Shown piece after piece: positions 1 through 13,631 of a DNA stretch of 64,000 nucleotides. Numbering within the stretch: the first letter of the stretch is position 1; every line of letters starts with the position of its first letter. The position numbers and the translations under genes were made by a program. Below the pieces are notes generated by a model. The model worked only from the letters and a program-made list of their open reading frames with translations, was not told where the DNA came from and did not search any database. Where the stretch lies: positions 103,091-167,090 of the forward strand of contig NW_027228802.1 in NCBI RefSeq assembly GCF_019399895.1, given 5' to 3'. The stretch comes from Cardiocondyla obscurior (lineage: Eukaryota > Arthropoda > Insecta > Hymenoptera > Formicidae).

Positions 1-3000
1 TGAAATTTAACAACATAGCATTGTGCGGCATTCAAAATAGATGCATTTGGCCTATTTGGAATTTTATTTTCATCAGAAGCCGAGATATGGCCAAAAAACA
101 AAAAATATTTTTGAAATTTTACAACATAGCATTGTGCGGCATTTAAAATAGATGCATTTGGATTTATTCGAGCCTTTTATTTTCATCAGAAGCCGAGATA
201 TGGCCAAAAACGAAAAATATTTTGAAATTTTACAACGTAGCATTGTGCGGCAATTAAAAGATGCATACGGGCCTATTTGAGCCTTATTTTCATCAGAAGC
301 CGAGATATGGCCAAAAACGAAAAAAATATTTTTGAAATTTTACAACGTAGCATTGTGCAACATACAAAATAGATGTATTCGGGCCTATTCGGAGCCTTTT
401 ATTTTCATCAGAAGCCGAGATATGGCCAAAAACGAAAAAAATATTTTGAAATTTTACAACATAGCATTGTGCGGCATTCAAAATAGATGCATTTGGGCCT
501 ATTCGAGCCTTTATTTTCATCAGAAGCCGAGATATGGCCAAAAAACAAAAAAATATTTTTGAAATTTTACAACGTAGCATTGTGCGGCATTCAAAATAGA
601 TGAATTTGGGCCTATTCGAGCCTTTTTTTCATCAGAAGCCGAGATATGGCCAAAAACGAAAAAAATATTTTTGAAATTTTACAACATAGCATTGTGCGGC
701 ATTTAAAAGATGCATACGGTTCATTCGAGCCTTTTATTTTCACCAGAAGCCGAGATATGGCCAAAAACAAAAAAATATTTTTGAAATTTGACAACATAGC
801 ATTGTGCGGCATTTAAAAGAGATGCATACGGGTTCATTCCGAAACTTTTATTTTCACCAGCAGCCGAGATATGGCCAAAAACAAAAAAAATATTTTTGAA
901 ATTTTACAACATAGCATTGTGCGGCATTCAAAATAGATGCATTCGGGCCTATTTGAGCCTTTTATTTTCATCAGAAGCCGAGATATGGCCAAAAACAAAA
1001 AATATTTTGAAATTTTACAACGTAGCATTGTGCGGCAATTAAAAATGCATACGGGCCTATTTGGAGCCTTTATTTTCATCAGAAGCCGAGATATAAAAAA
1101 CGAAAATATTTTTAAATTTTACAACGTAGCATTGTGCAACATACAAAATAGATGTATCGGGCCTATTCGAGCCTTATTTTCATCAGAAGCCGAGATATGG
1201 CCAAAAACGAAAAAATATTTTTGAAATTTTACAACGTAGCATTGTGCGGCATTAAAAATGCATTTGGGCCTATTCGAAGCTTTTTATTTTCATCAGAAGC
1301 CGAGATATGGCCAAAAACAAAAAAATATTTTTGAAATTTTACAACGTAGCATTGTGCGGCAATTTAAAAAAATGCATACGGGCCTATTCCGAGCCTTTTA
1401 TTTTCATCAGCAGCCGAGATATGGCCAAAAACAAAAAATATTTTTGAAATTTTACAACATAGCATTGTGCGGCATTCAAAATAGATGAATTCGGGCCTAT
1501 TCGAGCCTTTATTTTCATCAGAAGCCGAGATATGGCCAAAAACGAAAAAATATTTTTGAAATTTTACAACGTAGCATTGTGCGGCAATTAAAAAAGATGC
1601 ATACGGGCCTATTCGGAGCCTTTTATTTTCATCAGAAGCCGAGATATGGCCAAAAAACGAAAAAAAATATTTTTGAAATTTTACAACGTAGCATTGTGCA
1701 ACATACAAAATAGATGTATTCGCCTATTCGAGCCTTTATTTTCATCAGAAGCCGAGATATGGCCAAAAACGAAAAATATTTTTGAAATTTTACAACGTAG
1801 CATTGTGCGGCATTTAAAATAGATGCATTTGGGCCTATTCGAGCTTTTATTTTCATCAGAAGCCGAGATATGGCCAAAAAACGAAAAAAAATATTTTTGA
1901 AATTTTACAACGTAGCATTGTGCGGCAATTAAAAAAGATGCATACGGGCCTATTCGGAACCTTTTCATCAGAAGCCGAGATATGGCCAAAAACGAAAAAA
2001 AATATTTTTAAATTTAACAACATAGCATTGTGCAACATTCAAAATAGATGCATTTGGGCCTATTTGGAGTTTTTTATTTTCATCAGAAGCCGAGATATGG
2101 CCAAAAAACAAAAAAAAATATTTTTGAAATTTTACAACATAGCATTGTGCGGCATTTAAAATAGATGCATTTGGGCCTATTCGAGCCTTTATTTTCATCA
2201 GAAGCCGAGATATGGCCAAAAACGAAAAATATTTTTGAAATTTTACAACGTAGCATTGTGCGGCAATTAAAAAGATGCATACGGGCCTATTCGAGTTTTT
2301 TATTTTCATCAGAAGCCGAGATATGGCCAAAAACAAAAAAATATTTTTGAAATTTTTCAACGTAGCATTGTGCAACATACAAAATAGATGTATTCGGGCC
2401 TATTCGGAGCCTTTAATTTTTATCAGAAGCCGAGGTATGGCCAAAAAACGAAAAAAAATAATTTTAAAATTTTACAACGTAGCATTGTGCGCAACTAAAA
2501 ATAGATGCATACGGGTCTGATCCGAGTTTTCTATTTTCACCAGCAGCCGAGATATGACCAAAAAACAAAAAGAAATATTTTTTAAATTTAACAACGTAGC
2601 ATTGTGCGGCAATTTAAAAAAATGCATACAAACCTATTCCGAACCGTCTATTTTCACCAGCAGCCGAGATATGGCCAAAAACAAAAATATTTTTTTGAAA
2701 TTTTACAACGTAGCATTGTGCAACATACAAAATAGATGTATCGGGTTTATTCGAGCCTTTTATTTTCATCAGAAGCCGAGATATGGCCAAAAAAGAAAAA
2801 AATATTTTTGAAATTTTACAACGTAGCATTGTGCGGCAATTAAAAAGATGCATACGGGCCTATTCGAGCCTATTTTTATCAGAAGCCGAGATATGGCCAA
2901 AAACGAAAAATATTTTTGAAATTTTACAACGTAGCATTGTGCAACATACAAAATAGATGTATTCGGGCCTATTCGAGCCTTTATTTTCATCAGAAGCCGA

Positions 3001-4639
3001 GATATGGCCAAAAAACGAAAAGAAATATTTTTGAAATTTTACAACGTAGCATTGTGCGGCATTTAAAATAGATGCATTTGGGCCTATTCGGAGCTTTTTA
3101 TTTTCATCAGAAGCCGAGATATGGCCAAAAAACGAAAAAAAATATTTTTGAAATTTTACAACGTAGCATTGTGCGGCAATTAAAAAAGATGCATACGAGC
3201 CTATTCGGAACCTTTTATTTTCATCAGAAGCCGAGATATGGCCAAAAAACGAAAAAAAATATTTTTTAAATTTAACAACATAGCATTGTGCAACATTCAA
3301 AATAGATGTATTTGGGCCTATTTGGAATTTTTTATTTTCATCAGAAGCCGAGATATGGCCAAAAAACAAAAAAAAATATTTTTGAAATTTTACAACATAG
3401 CATTGTGCGGCATTTAAAATAGATGCATTTGGGCTTATTCGGAGCCTTTTATTTTCATCAGAAGCCGAGATATGGCCAAATAACGAAAAAAAATATTTTT
3501 GAAATTTTACAACGTTGCATTGTGCGGCAATTAAAAAAGATGCATACGGGCCTATTCGGAGTTTTATTTTCATCAGAAGCCGAGATATGGCCAAAAACAA
3601 AAAATATTTTTGAAATTTTACAACGTAGCATTGTGCAACATTCAAAATAGATGTATTCGGCCTATTCGGAGCCTTTAATTTTATCAGAAACCGAGATATG
3701 GCCAAAAACGAAAAAAATATTTTTGAAATTTTACAACGTAGCATTGCGGCAACTAAAATAGATGCATACGGGCCTATCCGAGTTTTTATTTTCACCAGCA
3801 GCCGAGATATGGCCAAAAACAAAAAAATATTTTTTAAATTTAACAACGTAGCATTGTGCGGCAATTTAAAAATGCATACGGGCCTATTCCGAACCTTTTA
3901 TTTTCATCAGAAGCCGAGATATGGCCAAAAACAAAAAAAATATTTTTGAAATTTTACAACGTAGCATTGTGCAACATACAAAATAGATGTATTCGGGTTT
4001 ATTCGGAGCCTTTTATTTTCATCAGAAGCCGAAATATGGCCAAAAGAAAATAAATATTTTGAAATTTTACAACGTAGCATTGTGCAATTAAAAAGATGCA
4101 TACGGGCTATTCTTTCAGTCTCTTATTTTCATCAGAAGCCGAGATATGGCCAAAAACGAAAATATTTTTGAAATTTTACAACGTAGCATTGTGCAACATA
4201 CAAAATAGATGTATCGGTCCTATTCGGAGCCTTATTTTCATCAGAAGCCGAGATATGGCCAAAAACGGAAAAAGTATTTTTGAAATTTTACAACGTAGCA
4301 TTGTGCGGCATTTAAAATAAATGCATTTGGGCCTATTCGAAGCTTTTTATTTTCATCAGAAACTGAGATATGGCCTAAAAACGAAAAAATATTTTTGAAT
4401 TTTTACAACGTAGCATTGTGCGGCAATTTAAAAAAATGCATACAAACCTATTCCGAACCGTCTATTTTCACCAGCAGCCGAGATATGGCCAGAAAACAAA
4501 AAAAAATATTTTTTTGAAATTTTACAACATAGCATTGTGCGGCATTCAAAATAAAAGGATTCGAGCCTATTCGGAGCCTTTTATTTTCATCGAGATATGG
4601 CCAAAAACGAAAATATTTTGAAATTTTACAACGTAGCAT

Positions 4640-5030
4640 TGTGCGGCATTTAAAATAAATGCATTTGGGCCTATTCGGAGCTTTTTATCTTCATCAGAAA
4701 CTGAGATATGGCCTAAAAACGAAAAAAAATATTTTTGAATTTTTACAACGTAGCATTGTGCGGCAATTACAAAAGATGCATACGCACCTATTCGGAACCT
4801 TTTATTTTCATCAGAAGCCGAGATATGGCCAAAAAACAAAAAAAAATATTTTTGAAATTTTACAACATAGCATTGTGCGGCATTTAAAATAGATGCATTT
4901 GGATTTATTCGCAGGCCTTTTATTTTCATCAGAAGCCGAGATATGGCCAAATAACGAAAAAAAATATTTTTGAAATTTTACAACGTTGCATTGTGCGGCA
5001 ATTAAAAAAGATGCATACGGGCCTATCGGA
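4640..5030. repeat. Higher-order block, copy 1 (three to four monomers)
   Basis: This run of monomers carries rare shared variants in fixed order: CTTCATCAG with AACTGAGATATGG, GGCCTAAAAACG, TTACAAAAGATGCATACGCACC, GGATTTATTCGCAGGCC, CCAAATAACG and ACGTTGCATTG. The same order returns near 9472-9860 almost unchanged and, with one extra monomer, near 6604-7105. Shared rare variants in the same order indicate duplication of multi-monomer blocks rather than independent monomer evolution. Confidence 0.8.
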
Positions 5031-6603
5031 GTTTTTATTTTCATCAGAAGCCGAGATATGGCCAAAAAACGAAAAGAAGTATTTTTGAAATTTTTCAACG
5101 TAGCATTGTGCAACATACAAAATAGATGTATTCGGTCCTATTCGAGCCTTTATTTTCATCAGAAGCCGAGATATGGCCAAAAACAAAAAAAAATATTTTT
5201 GAAATTTTACAACGTAGCATTGTGCGCAATTAAAAATAGATGCATACGGGTTTATTTAAGCTTTATTTTCACCAGCAGCCGAGATATGGCCAAACAAAAA
5301 AATATTTTTGAAATTTTACAACATAGCATTGTGCGGCATTCAAAATAGATGCATTTAGGCCTATTCGGAGCTTTTTAATTTTATCAGAAGCCGAGATATG
5401 GCCAAAAAACAAAAAAAAATATATTTGAAATTTTACAACGTAGCATTGTGCGGCAATTAAAAGAGATGCATACGGGCCTATTCCGAGCCTTCTATTTTCA
5501 CCAGCAGCCGAGATATGGCCAAACGAAAAAAATATTTTTGAAATTTTACAACGTAGCATTGTGCAACATAAAATAGATGCATTCGGGCCTATTCGGAGCC
5601 TTTTATTTTCATCAGAAGCCGAGATATGGCCAAAAACGAAAAAATATTTTTGAAATTTTACAACGTAGCATTGTGCGGCAATTAAAAAAGATGCATTTGG
5701 GCCTATTCGGAGCTTTTTATTTTCATCAGAAGCCGAGATATGGCCAAAAAACGAAAAAAAATATTTTTGAAATTTTACAACGTAGCATTGTGCGGCAATT
5801 TAAAAAAATGCATACAAACCTATTCCGAACCGTCTATTTTCACCAGCAGCCGAGATATGGCCAGAAAACAAAAAAAAATATTTTTTTGAAATTTTACAAC
5901 ATAGCATTGTGCGGCATTCAAAATAAAAGGATTCGAGCCTATTCGGAGCCTTTTATTTTCATCAGAAGCCGAGATATGGCCAAAAAACGAAAAAAGTATT
6001 TTTGAAATTTTACAACGTAGCATTGTGCGGCATTTAAAATAAATGCATTTGGGCCTATTCGAGCTTTTATTTTCATCAGAAGCCGAGATATGGCCAAAAA
6101 CAAAAAATATTTTTGAATTTTTACAACGTAGCATTGTGCGGCAATTTAAAAAAATGCATACAAACCTATTCCGAACCGTCTATTTTCACCAGCAGCCGAA
6201 ATATGGCCAGAAAACAAAAAAAAATATTTTTTTGAAATTTTACAACATAGCATTGTGCGGCATTCAAAATAGATGAATTCGAGCTTATTCGGAGCCTTTT
6301 ATTTTCATCAGAAGCCAAGAAATGGCCAAAAAACGAAAAAAGAATTTTGAAATTTTACAACGTAGCATTGTGCGGCAATTAAAAAAGATGCATACGGGCC
6401 TATTCGGAGTTTTTTATTTTTATCAGAAGCCGAGATATGGCCAAAAAACGAAAAGAAGTATTTTTGAAATTTTACAACGTAGCATTGTGCAACATACAAA
6501 ATAGATGTATTCGGGCCTATTCGGAGCCTTTTATTTTCATCAGAAGCCAAGATATGGCCAAAAAACGAAAAAAGTATTTTTGAAATTTTACAACGTAGCA
6601 TTG

Positions 6604-7105
6604 TGCGGCATTTAAAATAAATGCATTTGGGCCTATTCGGAGCTTTTTATTTTCATCAGAAACTGAGATATGGCCTAAAAACGAAAAAAAATATTTTTGA
6701 ATTTTTACAACGTAGCATTGTGCGGCAATTACAAAAGATGCATACGCACCTATTCGGAACCTTTTATTTTCATCAGAAGCCGAGATATGGCCAAAAAACG
6801 AAAAAAAATATTCTTTAAATTTAACAACATAGCATTGTGCAACATTCAAAATAGATGTATTTGGGCCTATTTGGAATTTTTTATTTTCATCAGAAGCCGA
6901 GATATGGCCAAAAAACAAAAAAAAATATTTTTGAAATTTTACAACATAGCATTGTGCGGCATTTAAAATAGATGCATTTGGATTTATTCGCAGGCCTTTT
7001 ATTTTCATCAGAAGCCGAGATATGGCCAAAAAACGAAAAAAATATTTTTGAAATTTTACAACGTTGCATTGTGCGGCAATTAAAAAAGATGCATACGGGC
7101 CTATT
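6604..7105. repeat. Higher-order block, copy 2 with an extra monomer
   Basis: It carries the AACTGAGATATGGCCTAAAAAC and TTACAAAAGATGCATACGCACC markers, then an inserted GTGCAACATTC / TTTGGGCCTATTTGG monomer, then the GGATTTATTCGCAGGCC and ACGTTGCATTG markers. Relative to the blocks near 4640 and 9472 it is one monomer longer, consistent with unequal exchange. Confidence 0.7.
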
Positions 7106-9471
7106 CGGAGTTTTTTATTTTTATCAGAAGCCGAGATATGGCCAAAAAACAAAAAGAAGTATTTTTGAAATTTTTCAACGTAGCATTGTGCAACATACAA
7201 AATAGATGTATTCGGGCCCAGTCGGAGCCTTTTAATTTTATCAGAAACCGAGATATGGCCAAAAAACGAAAAAAAATATTTTTAAAATTTTACAACGTAG
7301 CATTGTGCGCAACTAAAATAGATGCATACGGGTCTGATCCGAGTTTTATTTTCACCAGCAGCCGAGATATGACCAAAAAACAACAAGAAATATTTTTTAA
7401 ATTTAACAACGTAGCATTGTGCGGCAATTTAAAAAATGCATACAAACCTATTCCGAACCGTCTATTTTCACCAGCAGCCGAGATATGGCCAAAAACAAAA
7501 AATATATTTTTGAAATTTTACAACGTAGCATTGTGCAACATACAAAATAGATGTATTCGGGCCTATTCGGAGCCTTTTATTTTCATCAGAAGCCGAGATA
7601 TGGCCAAAAGAAAAAAATATTTTTGAAATTTTACAACGTAGCATTGTGCGGCAATTAAAAAGATGCATACGGGCCTATTCGGAGCCTTTTATTTTTATCA
7701 GAAGCCGAGATATGGCCAAAAAACGAAAAAAAGTATTTTTGAAATTTTACAACGTAGCATTGTGCAACATACAAAATAGATGTATTCGGTCCTATTCGGA
7801 GCCTTTTATTTTCATCAGAAGCCGAGATATGGCCAAAAAACGGAAAAAGTATTTTTGAAATTTTACAACGTAGCATTGTGCGGCATTTAAAATAAATGCA
7901 TTTGGGCCTATTCGGAGCTTTTTATTTTCATCAGAAACTGAGATATGGCCTAAAAACGAAAAAATATTTTTGAAATTTTACAACGTAGCATTGTGCGGCA
8001 ATTAAAAAGATGCATACGGGCCTATTCGGAGCCTTTTATTTTCATCAGAAGCCGAGATATGGCCAAAAAACGAAAATATTTTTAAATTTAACAACATAGC
8101 ATTGTGCAACATTCAAAATAGATGTATTTGGGCATTTGGAATTTTTTATTTTCATCAGAAGCCGAGATATGGCCAAAAAACAAAAAATATTTTGAAATTT
8201 TACAACATAGCATTGTGCGGCATTTAAAATAGATGCATTTGATTTATTCGCAGCCTTTTATTTTCATCAGAAGCCGAGATATGGCCAAATAACGAAAAAT
8301 ATTTTTGAAATTTTACAACGTAGCATTGTGCGGCATTTAAAAGATGCATTTGGCCTATCGGAGTTTTTATTTTTATCAGAAGCCGAGATATGGCCAAAAA
8401 ACAAAAAGAAGTATTTTTGAAATTTTTCAACGTAGCATTGTGCAACATACAAAATAGATGTATTCGGGCCCAGTCGGAGCCTTTTAATTTTATCAGAAAC
8501 CGAGATATGGCCAAAAAACGAAAAAAAATATTTTTAAAATTTTACAACGTAGCATTGTGCGCAACTAAAAATAGGTGCATACGGGTCTGATCCGAGTTTT
8601 CTATTTTCACCAGCAGCCGAGATATGACCAAAAAACAACAAGAAATATTTTTTAAATTTAACAACGTAGCATTGTGCGGCAATTTAAAAAATGCATACAA
8701 ACCTATTCCGAACCGTCTATTTTCACCAGCAGCCGAGATATGGCCAGAAAACAAAAAAAAATATTTTTTTGAAATTTTACAACGTAGCATTGTGCAACAT
8801 ACAAAATAGATGTATTCGGGTTTATTCGGAGCCTTTTATTTTCATCAGAAGTTGAAATATGGCCAAAAAAAGAAAATAAATATTTTTGAAATTTTACAAC
8901 GTAGCAATGTGCGGCAATTAAAAAAGATGCATACGGGCCTATTCGGAGTCTTTTATTTTTATCAGAAGCCGAGATATGGCCAAAAAACGAAAAAGTATTT
9001 TGAAATTTTACAACGTAGCATTGTGCAACATACAAAATAGATGTATTCGGTCCTATTCGGAGCCTTTTATTTTCATCAGAAGCCGAGATATGGCCAAAAA
9101 ACGGAAAAAGTATTTTTGAAATTTTACAACGTAGCATTGTGCGGCATTTAAAATAAATGCATTTGGGCCTATTCGGAGCTTTTTATTTTCATCAGAAACT
9201 GAGATATGGCCTAAAAACGAAAAAAAATATTTTTGAATTTTTACAACGTAGCATTGTGCGGCAATTTAAAAAAATGCATACAAACCTATTCCGAACCTTC
9301 TATTTTCACCAGCAGCCGAGATATCCAGAAAACAAAAATATTTTGAAATTTTACAACATAGCATTGTGCGGCATTCAAAATAAAAGGATTCGAGCCTATT
9401 CGGAGCCTTTTATTTTCATCAGAAGCCGAGATATACAAAAAACGAAAGTATTTTTGAAATTTTACAACGTA

Positions 9472-9860
9472 GTGTGCGGCATTTAAAATAAATGCATTTG
9501 GGCCTATTCGGAGCTTTTTATCTTCATCAGAAACTGAGATATGGCCTAAAAACGAAAAAAAATATTTTTGAATTTTTACAACGTAGCATTGTGCGGCAAT
9601 TACAAAAGATGCATACGCACCTATTCGGAACCTTTTATTTTCATCAGAAGCCGAGATATGGCCAAAAAACAAAAAAAAATATTTTTGAAATTTTACAACA
9701 TAGCATTGTGCGGCATTTAAAATAGATGCATTTGGATTTATTCGCAGGCCTTTTATTTTCATCAGAAGCCGAGATATGGCCAAATAACGAAAAAAAATAT
9801 TTTTGAAATTTTACAACGTTGCATTGTGCGGCAATTAAAAAAGATGCATACGGGCCTATT
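9472..9860. repeat. Higher-order block, copy 3
   Basis: It is nearly identical to 4640-5030 (offset about 4.83 kb), including the uncommon CTTCATCAG, CCAAATAACG and ACGTTGCATTG changes. The 5' flank differs: the preceding monomers here carry deletions (for example GATATCCAGAAAAC and GTAGTGTGCGG near 9320-9480), so the duplicated segment has sharp edges. Confidence 0.75.
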
Positions 9861-10059
9861 CGGAGTTTTTTATTTTTATCAGAAGCCGAGATATGGCCAA
9901 AAAACGAAAAGAAGTATTTTTGAAATTTTTCAACGTAGCATTGTGCAACATACAAAATAGATGTATTCGGTCCTATTCGGAGCCTTTTATTTTCATCAGA
10001 AGCCGAGATATGGCCAAAAAACAAAATAAAATATTTTTGAAATTTTACAACGTAGCATT

Positions 10060-12580
10060 GTGCGGCAATTAAAAACGATGCATACGGGCCTATTCCGAGT
10101 CTTTTATTTTCACCAGCAGCCGAGATATGGCCAAAAAGCAATAAAAACATTTTTAAAATTTAATAACATAGCATTGTGCGGCACTTAAAGGAGATGCATA
10201 CGGGTTCATTCCGAAACTCTTATTTTCACCAGCAGCCGAGATATGGCCAAAAAACAAAGAAAAATATTTTTGAATTTTTACAACATAGCATTGTGCAACA
10301 TTCAAAATAGATGTATTCGGGCCTATTTGAAGCCTTTTATTTTCACCAGCAGTCGAGATATGGCCAAAAAACAAAAAAAAATATTTTTGAAATTTTACAA
10401 CGTAGCATTGTGCGGCAATTAAAAAAATGCATACGGGCCTATTTGGAGCCTTTTATTTTTATCAGAAACCGAAATATGGCCAAAAAACGAAAAAAAATAT
10501 TTTTTAAATTTTACAACGTAGCATTGTGCAACATACAAAATAGATGTATTCGGGTCTATTCGGAGCCTTTTATTTTCATCAGAAGCCGAGATATGGCCAA
10601 AAACGAAAAAATATTTTTGAAATTTTACAACGTAGCATTGTGCGCAACTAAAAATAGATGCATACGGGTTTGATTTGAGCTTTCTATTTTCACCAGCAGT
10701 CGAGATATGGCCAAAAAACAAAAAAAAATATTTTTGAAATTTTACAACGTAGCATTGTGCGGCAATTAAAAAAAATGCATACGGGCCTATTTGGAGCCTT
10801 TTATTTTTATCAGAAACCGAAATATGGCCAAAAAACGAAAAAATATTTTTTAAATTTTACAACGTAGCATTGTGCAACATACAAAATAGATGTATTCGGG
10901 TCTATTCGGAGCCTCTTATTTTCATCAGAAGCCGAGATATGGCCAAAAAACGAAAAAAGTATTTTTGAAATTTTACAACGTAGCATTGTGCGCAACTAAA
11001 AATAGATGCATACGGGTTTGATTTAAGCTTTCTATTTTCACCAGCAGTCGAGATATGGCCAAAAAACAAAAAAAATATTTTTGAAATTTTACAACATAGC
11101 ATTGTGCGGAATTCAAAATAGATGCATTTGGGCCTATTCGGAGCTTTTTATTTTCATCAGAAGCCGAGCTATTGCCAAAAAACAAAAAAAAATATATTTG
11201 AAATTTTACAACGTAGCATTGTGCGGCAATTAAAAACGATGCATACGGGCCTATTCCGAGTCTTTTATTTTCACCAGCAGCCGAGATATGGCCAAAAAAC
11301 GAAAAAAAGTATTTTTGAAATTTTACAACGTAGCATTGTGCAACATACAAAATAGATGTATTCGGTCCTATTCGGAGCCTTTTATTTTCATCAGAAGCCG
11401 AGATATGGCCAAAAAACAAAATAAAATATTTTTGAAATTTACAACGTAGCATTGTGCGCAACTAAAATAGATGCATACGGGTTTGATTTAAGCTTTCTAT
11501 TTTCACCAGCAGTCGAGATATGGCAAAAACAAAAATATTTTTGAATTTTACAACATAGCATTGTGCGGCATTCAAAATAGATGCATTTGGCCTATTCGAG
11601 AGCTTTTTTTTCATCAGAAGCCGAGCTATTGCCCAAAAACAAAAAAAATATATTTGAAATTTTACAACGTAGCATTGTGCGGCAATTAAAACGATGCATA
11701 CGGGCCTATTCCGAGTCTTTTATTTTCACCAGCAGCCGAGATATGGCCAAAAAGCAATAAAAACATTTTTTTAATTTGACAACATAGCATTGTGCGGCAT
11801 TTAAAGGAGATGCATACGGGTTCATTCCGAAACTTTTATTTTCACCAGCAGCCGAGATATGGCCAAAAAACAAAGAAAAATATTTTTGAAATTTTACAAC
11901 ATAGCATTGTGCAACATTCAAAATAGATGTATTCGGGCCTATTTGAAGCCTTTTATTTTCACCAGCAGTCGAGATATGGCCAAAAAACAAAAAAAAATAT
12001 TTTTGAAATTTTACAACGTAGCATTGTGCGGCAATTAAAAAAATGCATACGGGCCTATTTGGAGCCTTTTATATTTATCAGAAACCGAAATATGGCCAAA
12101 AAACGAAAAAAAATATTTTTTAAATTTTACAACGTAGCATTGTGCAACATACAAAATAGATGTATTCGGGTCTATTCGGAGCCTTTTATTTTCATCAGAA
12201 GCCAAGATATGGCCAAAAAACGAAAAAAGTATTTTTGAAATTTTACAACGTAGCATTGTGCGCAACTAAAAATAGATGCATACGGGTTTGATTTAAGCTT
12301 TCTATTTTCACCAGCAGTCGAGATATGGCCAAAAAACAAAAAAATATTTTGAAATTTTACAACATAGCATTGTGCGGAATTCAAAATAGATGCATTTGGG
12401 CCTATTCGGAGCTTTTTATTTTCATCAGAAGCCGAGCTATTGCCAAAAAACAAAAAAAAATATATTTGAAATTTTACAACGTAGCATTGTGCGGCAATTA
12501 AAAACGATGCATACGGGCCTATTCCGAGTCTTTTATTTTCACCAGCAGCCGAGATATGGCCAAAAAGCAATAAAAACATT
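10060..12580. repeat. Local segmental duplications inside the satellite
   Basis: The uncommon marker GCAATAAAAACATTTTT occurs near 10138, 11755 and 12568, and GAGCTATTGCC occurs near 11167, 11624 and 12433. Blocks between markers match in order: the GGAGATGCATACGGGTTCATT monomer, the TTTGAAGCC/CAGTCGAG monomer, the CCGAAATATGG monomer, then the GGTTTGATTTAAGC monomer. Spacings of about 1.62 kb, 0.81 kb and 0.46 kb show recent multi-monomer duplication in this 2.5-kb stretch. Confidence 0.7.
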
Positions 12581-13599
12581 TTTAAAATTTAATAACATAG
12601 CATTGTGCGGCATTCAAAATAGATGTATTCGGACCTATTCGTAGCCTTTTATTTTCATCAGAAGCCGAGATATGGCCAAAAAACAAAAAAAAATATTTGT
12701 GAAATTTTACAACGTAGCATTGTGCGGCAATTAAAAAAGATGCATACGGGCTTATTCCGAGCCTTCTATTTTCACCAGCAGCCGAGATATGGCCAAAAAA
12801 CAAAAAAAAATATTTTTGAAATTTTACAACGTAGCATTGTGCGGCAATTAAAAAAAATGCATACGGGCCTATTTGGAGCCTTTTATTTTCACCAGCAGCC
12901 GAAATATGACCAAAAAACAAAGAGAAATATTTTTGAAATTTTACAACGTAGCATTGTGCAACATACAAAATAGATGTATTCGGGCCTATTCGGAGCCTTT
13001 TATTTTCATCAGAAGCCGAAATATGGCCAAAAACAAAAAAAAATTTTTTTAAATATTTACAACGTAGTATTGTGCGCAACTAAAAATAGGTGCATACGGG
13101 TCTGATCCAAGATTTCTATTTTCACCAGCAGTCGAGATAAGGCCAAAAAACAAAAAAAAATATTTTTAAAATTTTACAACATAGCATTGTGCGGCATTCC
13201 AAATAGATGCATTTGGACCTATTCGGACTTTTTTATTTTCATCAGAAGCCGAGATATTGCCAAAAAACGAAAAAAAATATTTTTGAAATTTTACAACGTA
13301 GCATTGTGCGGCAATTAAAAAAGATGCATACGGGCTTATTCCGAGCCTTTTATTTTCACCAGAAGCCGATATATGGCCAAAAAACGAAAAAAAATATTTT
13401 TAAAATTTAACAACATAGCATTGTGCAACATTCAAAATAGATGTATTCGGGCCTATTCGGAGCCTTTTATTTTCATCAGAAGCCGAGATATGGCCAAAAA
13501 CTAAAAAAAATATTTTTGAAATTTTACAACGTAGCATTGTGCGGCAATTAAAAAAGATGCATACGGGCCTATTCGGAGCCTTTTATTTTCATCAGAAGC

Positions 13600-13603
13600 C
13601 AAG
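13600..13603. repeat. Target-site duplication, left copy (CAAG)
   Basis: CAAG immediately precedes the left LTR and is repeated immediately after the right LTR. A 4-bp duplication is typical of Ty3/gypsy integrases. Removing the element and one CAAG restores the satellite phrase GAAGCCAAGATATGG, which occurs intact elsewhere in the array. Confidence 0.92.
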
Positions 13604-13625
13604 TGTTACGTCAGGAGGATTAATT

Positions 13626-13631
13626 TTTATT
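13626..13631 (-). terminator. Candidate poly(A) signal near the LTR edge (AATAAA)
   Basis: AATAAA on the minus strand lies 22 bp before the LTR terminus. If used, nearly all of the LTR below the TATA box would be R, with almost no U5. Another AATAAA lies inside the LTR open frame (near 14935), so the site actually used cannot be settled from sequence. Confidence 0.35.

Larger units (their letters stand above)
1..13603. repeat. Tandem satellite array, left block (about 117-bp monomer)
   Basis: Head-to-tail monomers run without interruption to the retroelement. The full-length unit is 117 bp by hand count; spacing between successive CAGAAGCCGAGATATGGCC landmarks is usually 107-117 bp. Landmarks in order are GAAATTTTACAAC(G/A)TAGCATT, GTGCGGC or GTGCAAC, a variable ATTAAAA/ATACAAAATAG segment, GATGCAT, GGGCCTATTCGGAGCC, TTTTATTTTCATCAG, and an A-rich stretch ending in TATTTTT. 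About 119 copies are implied. Variants include GTGCAACATACAAAATAG, GTGCGGCATTTAAAATAG, GTGCGCAACTAAAAATAG and a CACCAGCAG form. No gene is supported here; the many short open frames on both strands follow from a unit length divisible by three. Function is unknown; size and homogeneity fit pericentromeric or centromeric satellite (inference). Confidence 0.95.

Noticed and set aside
2860..3864. 334-codon open frame on the minus strand in the satellite
   Set aside because: It is a read-through of about nine monomers whose length is a multiple of three; the peptide repeats every 39 residues and similar frames exist on both strands throughout.
1..13603. CRISPR-like regular repeats
   Set aside because: The units are contiguous satellite monomers with no unique spacers, in a eukaryotic context.
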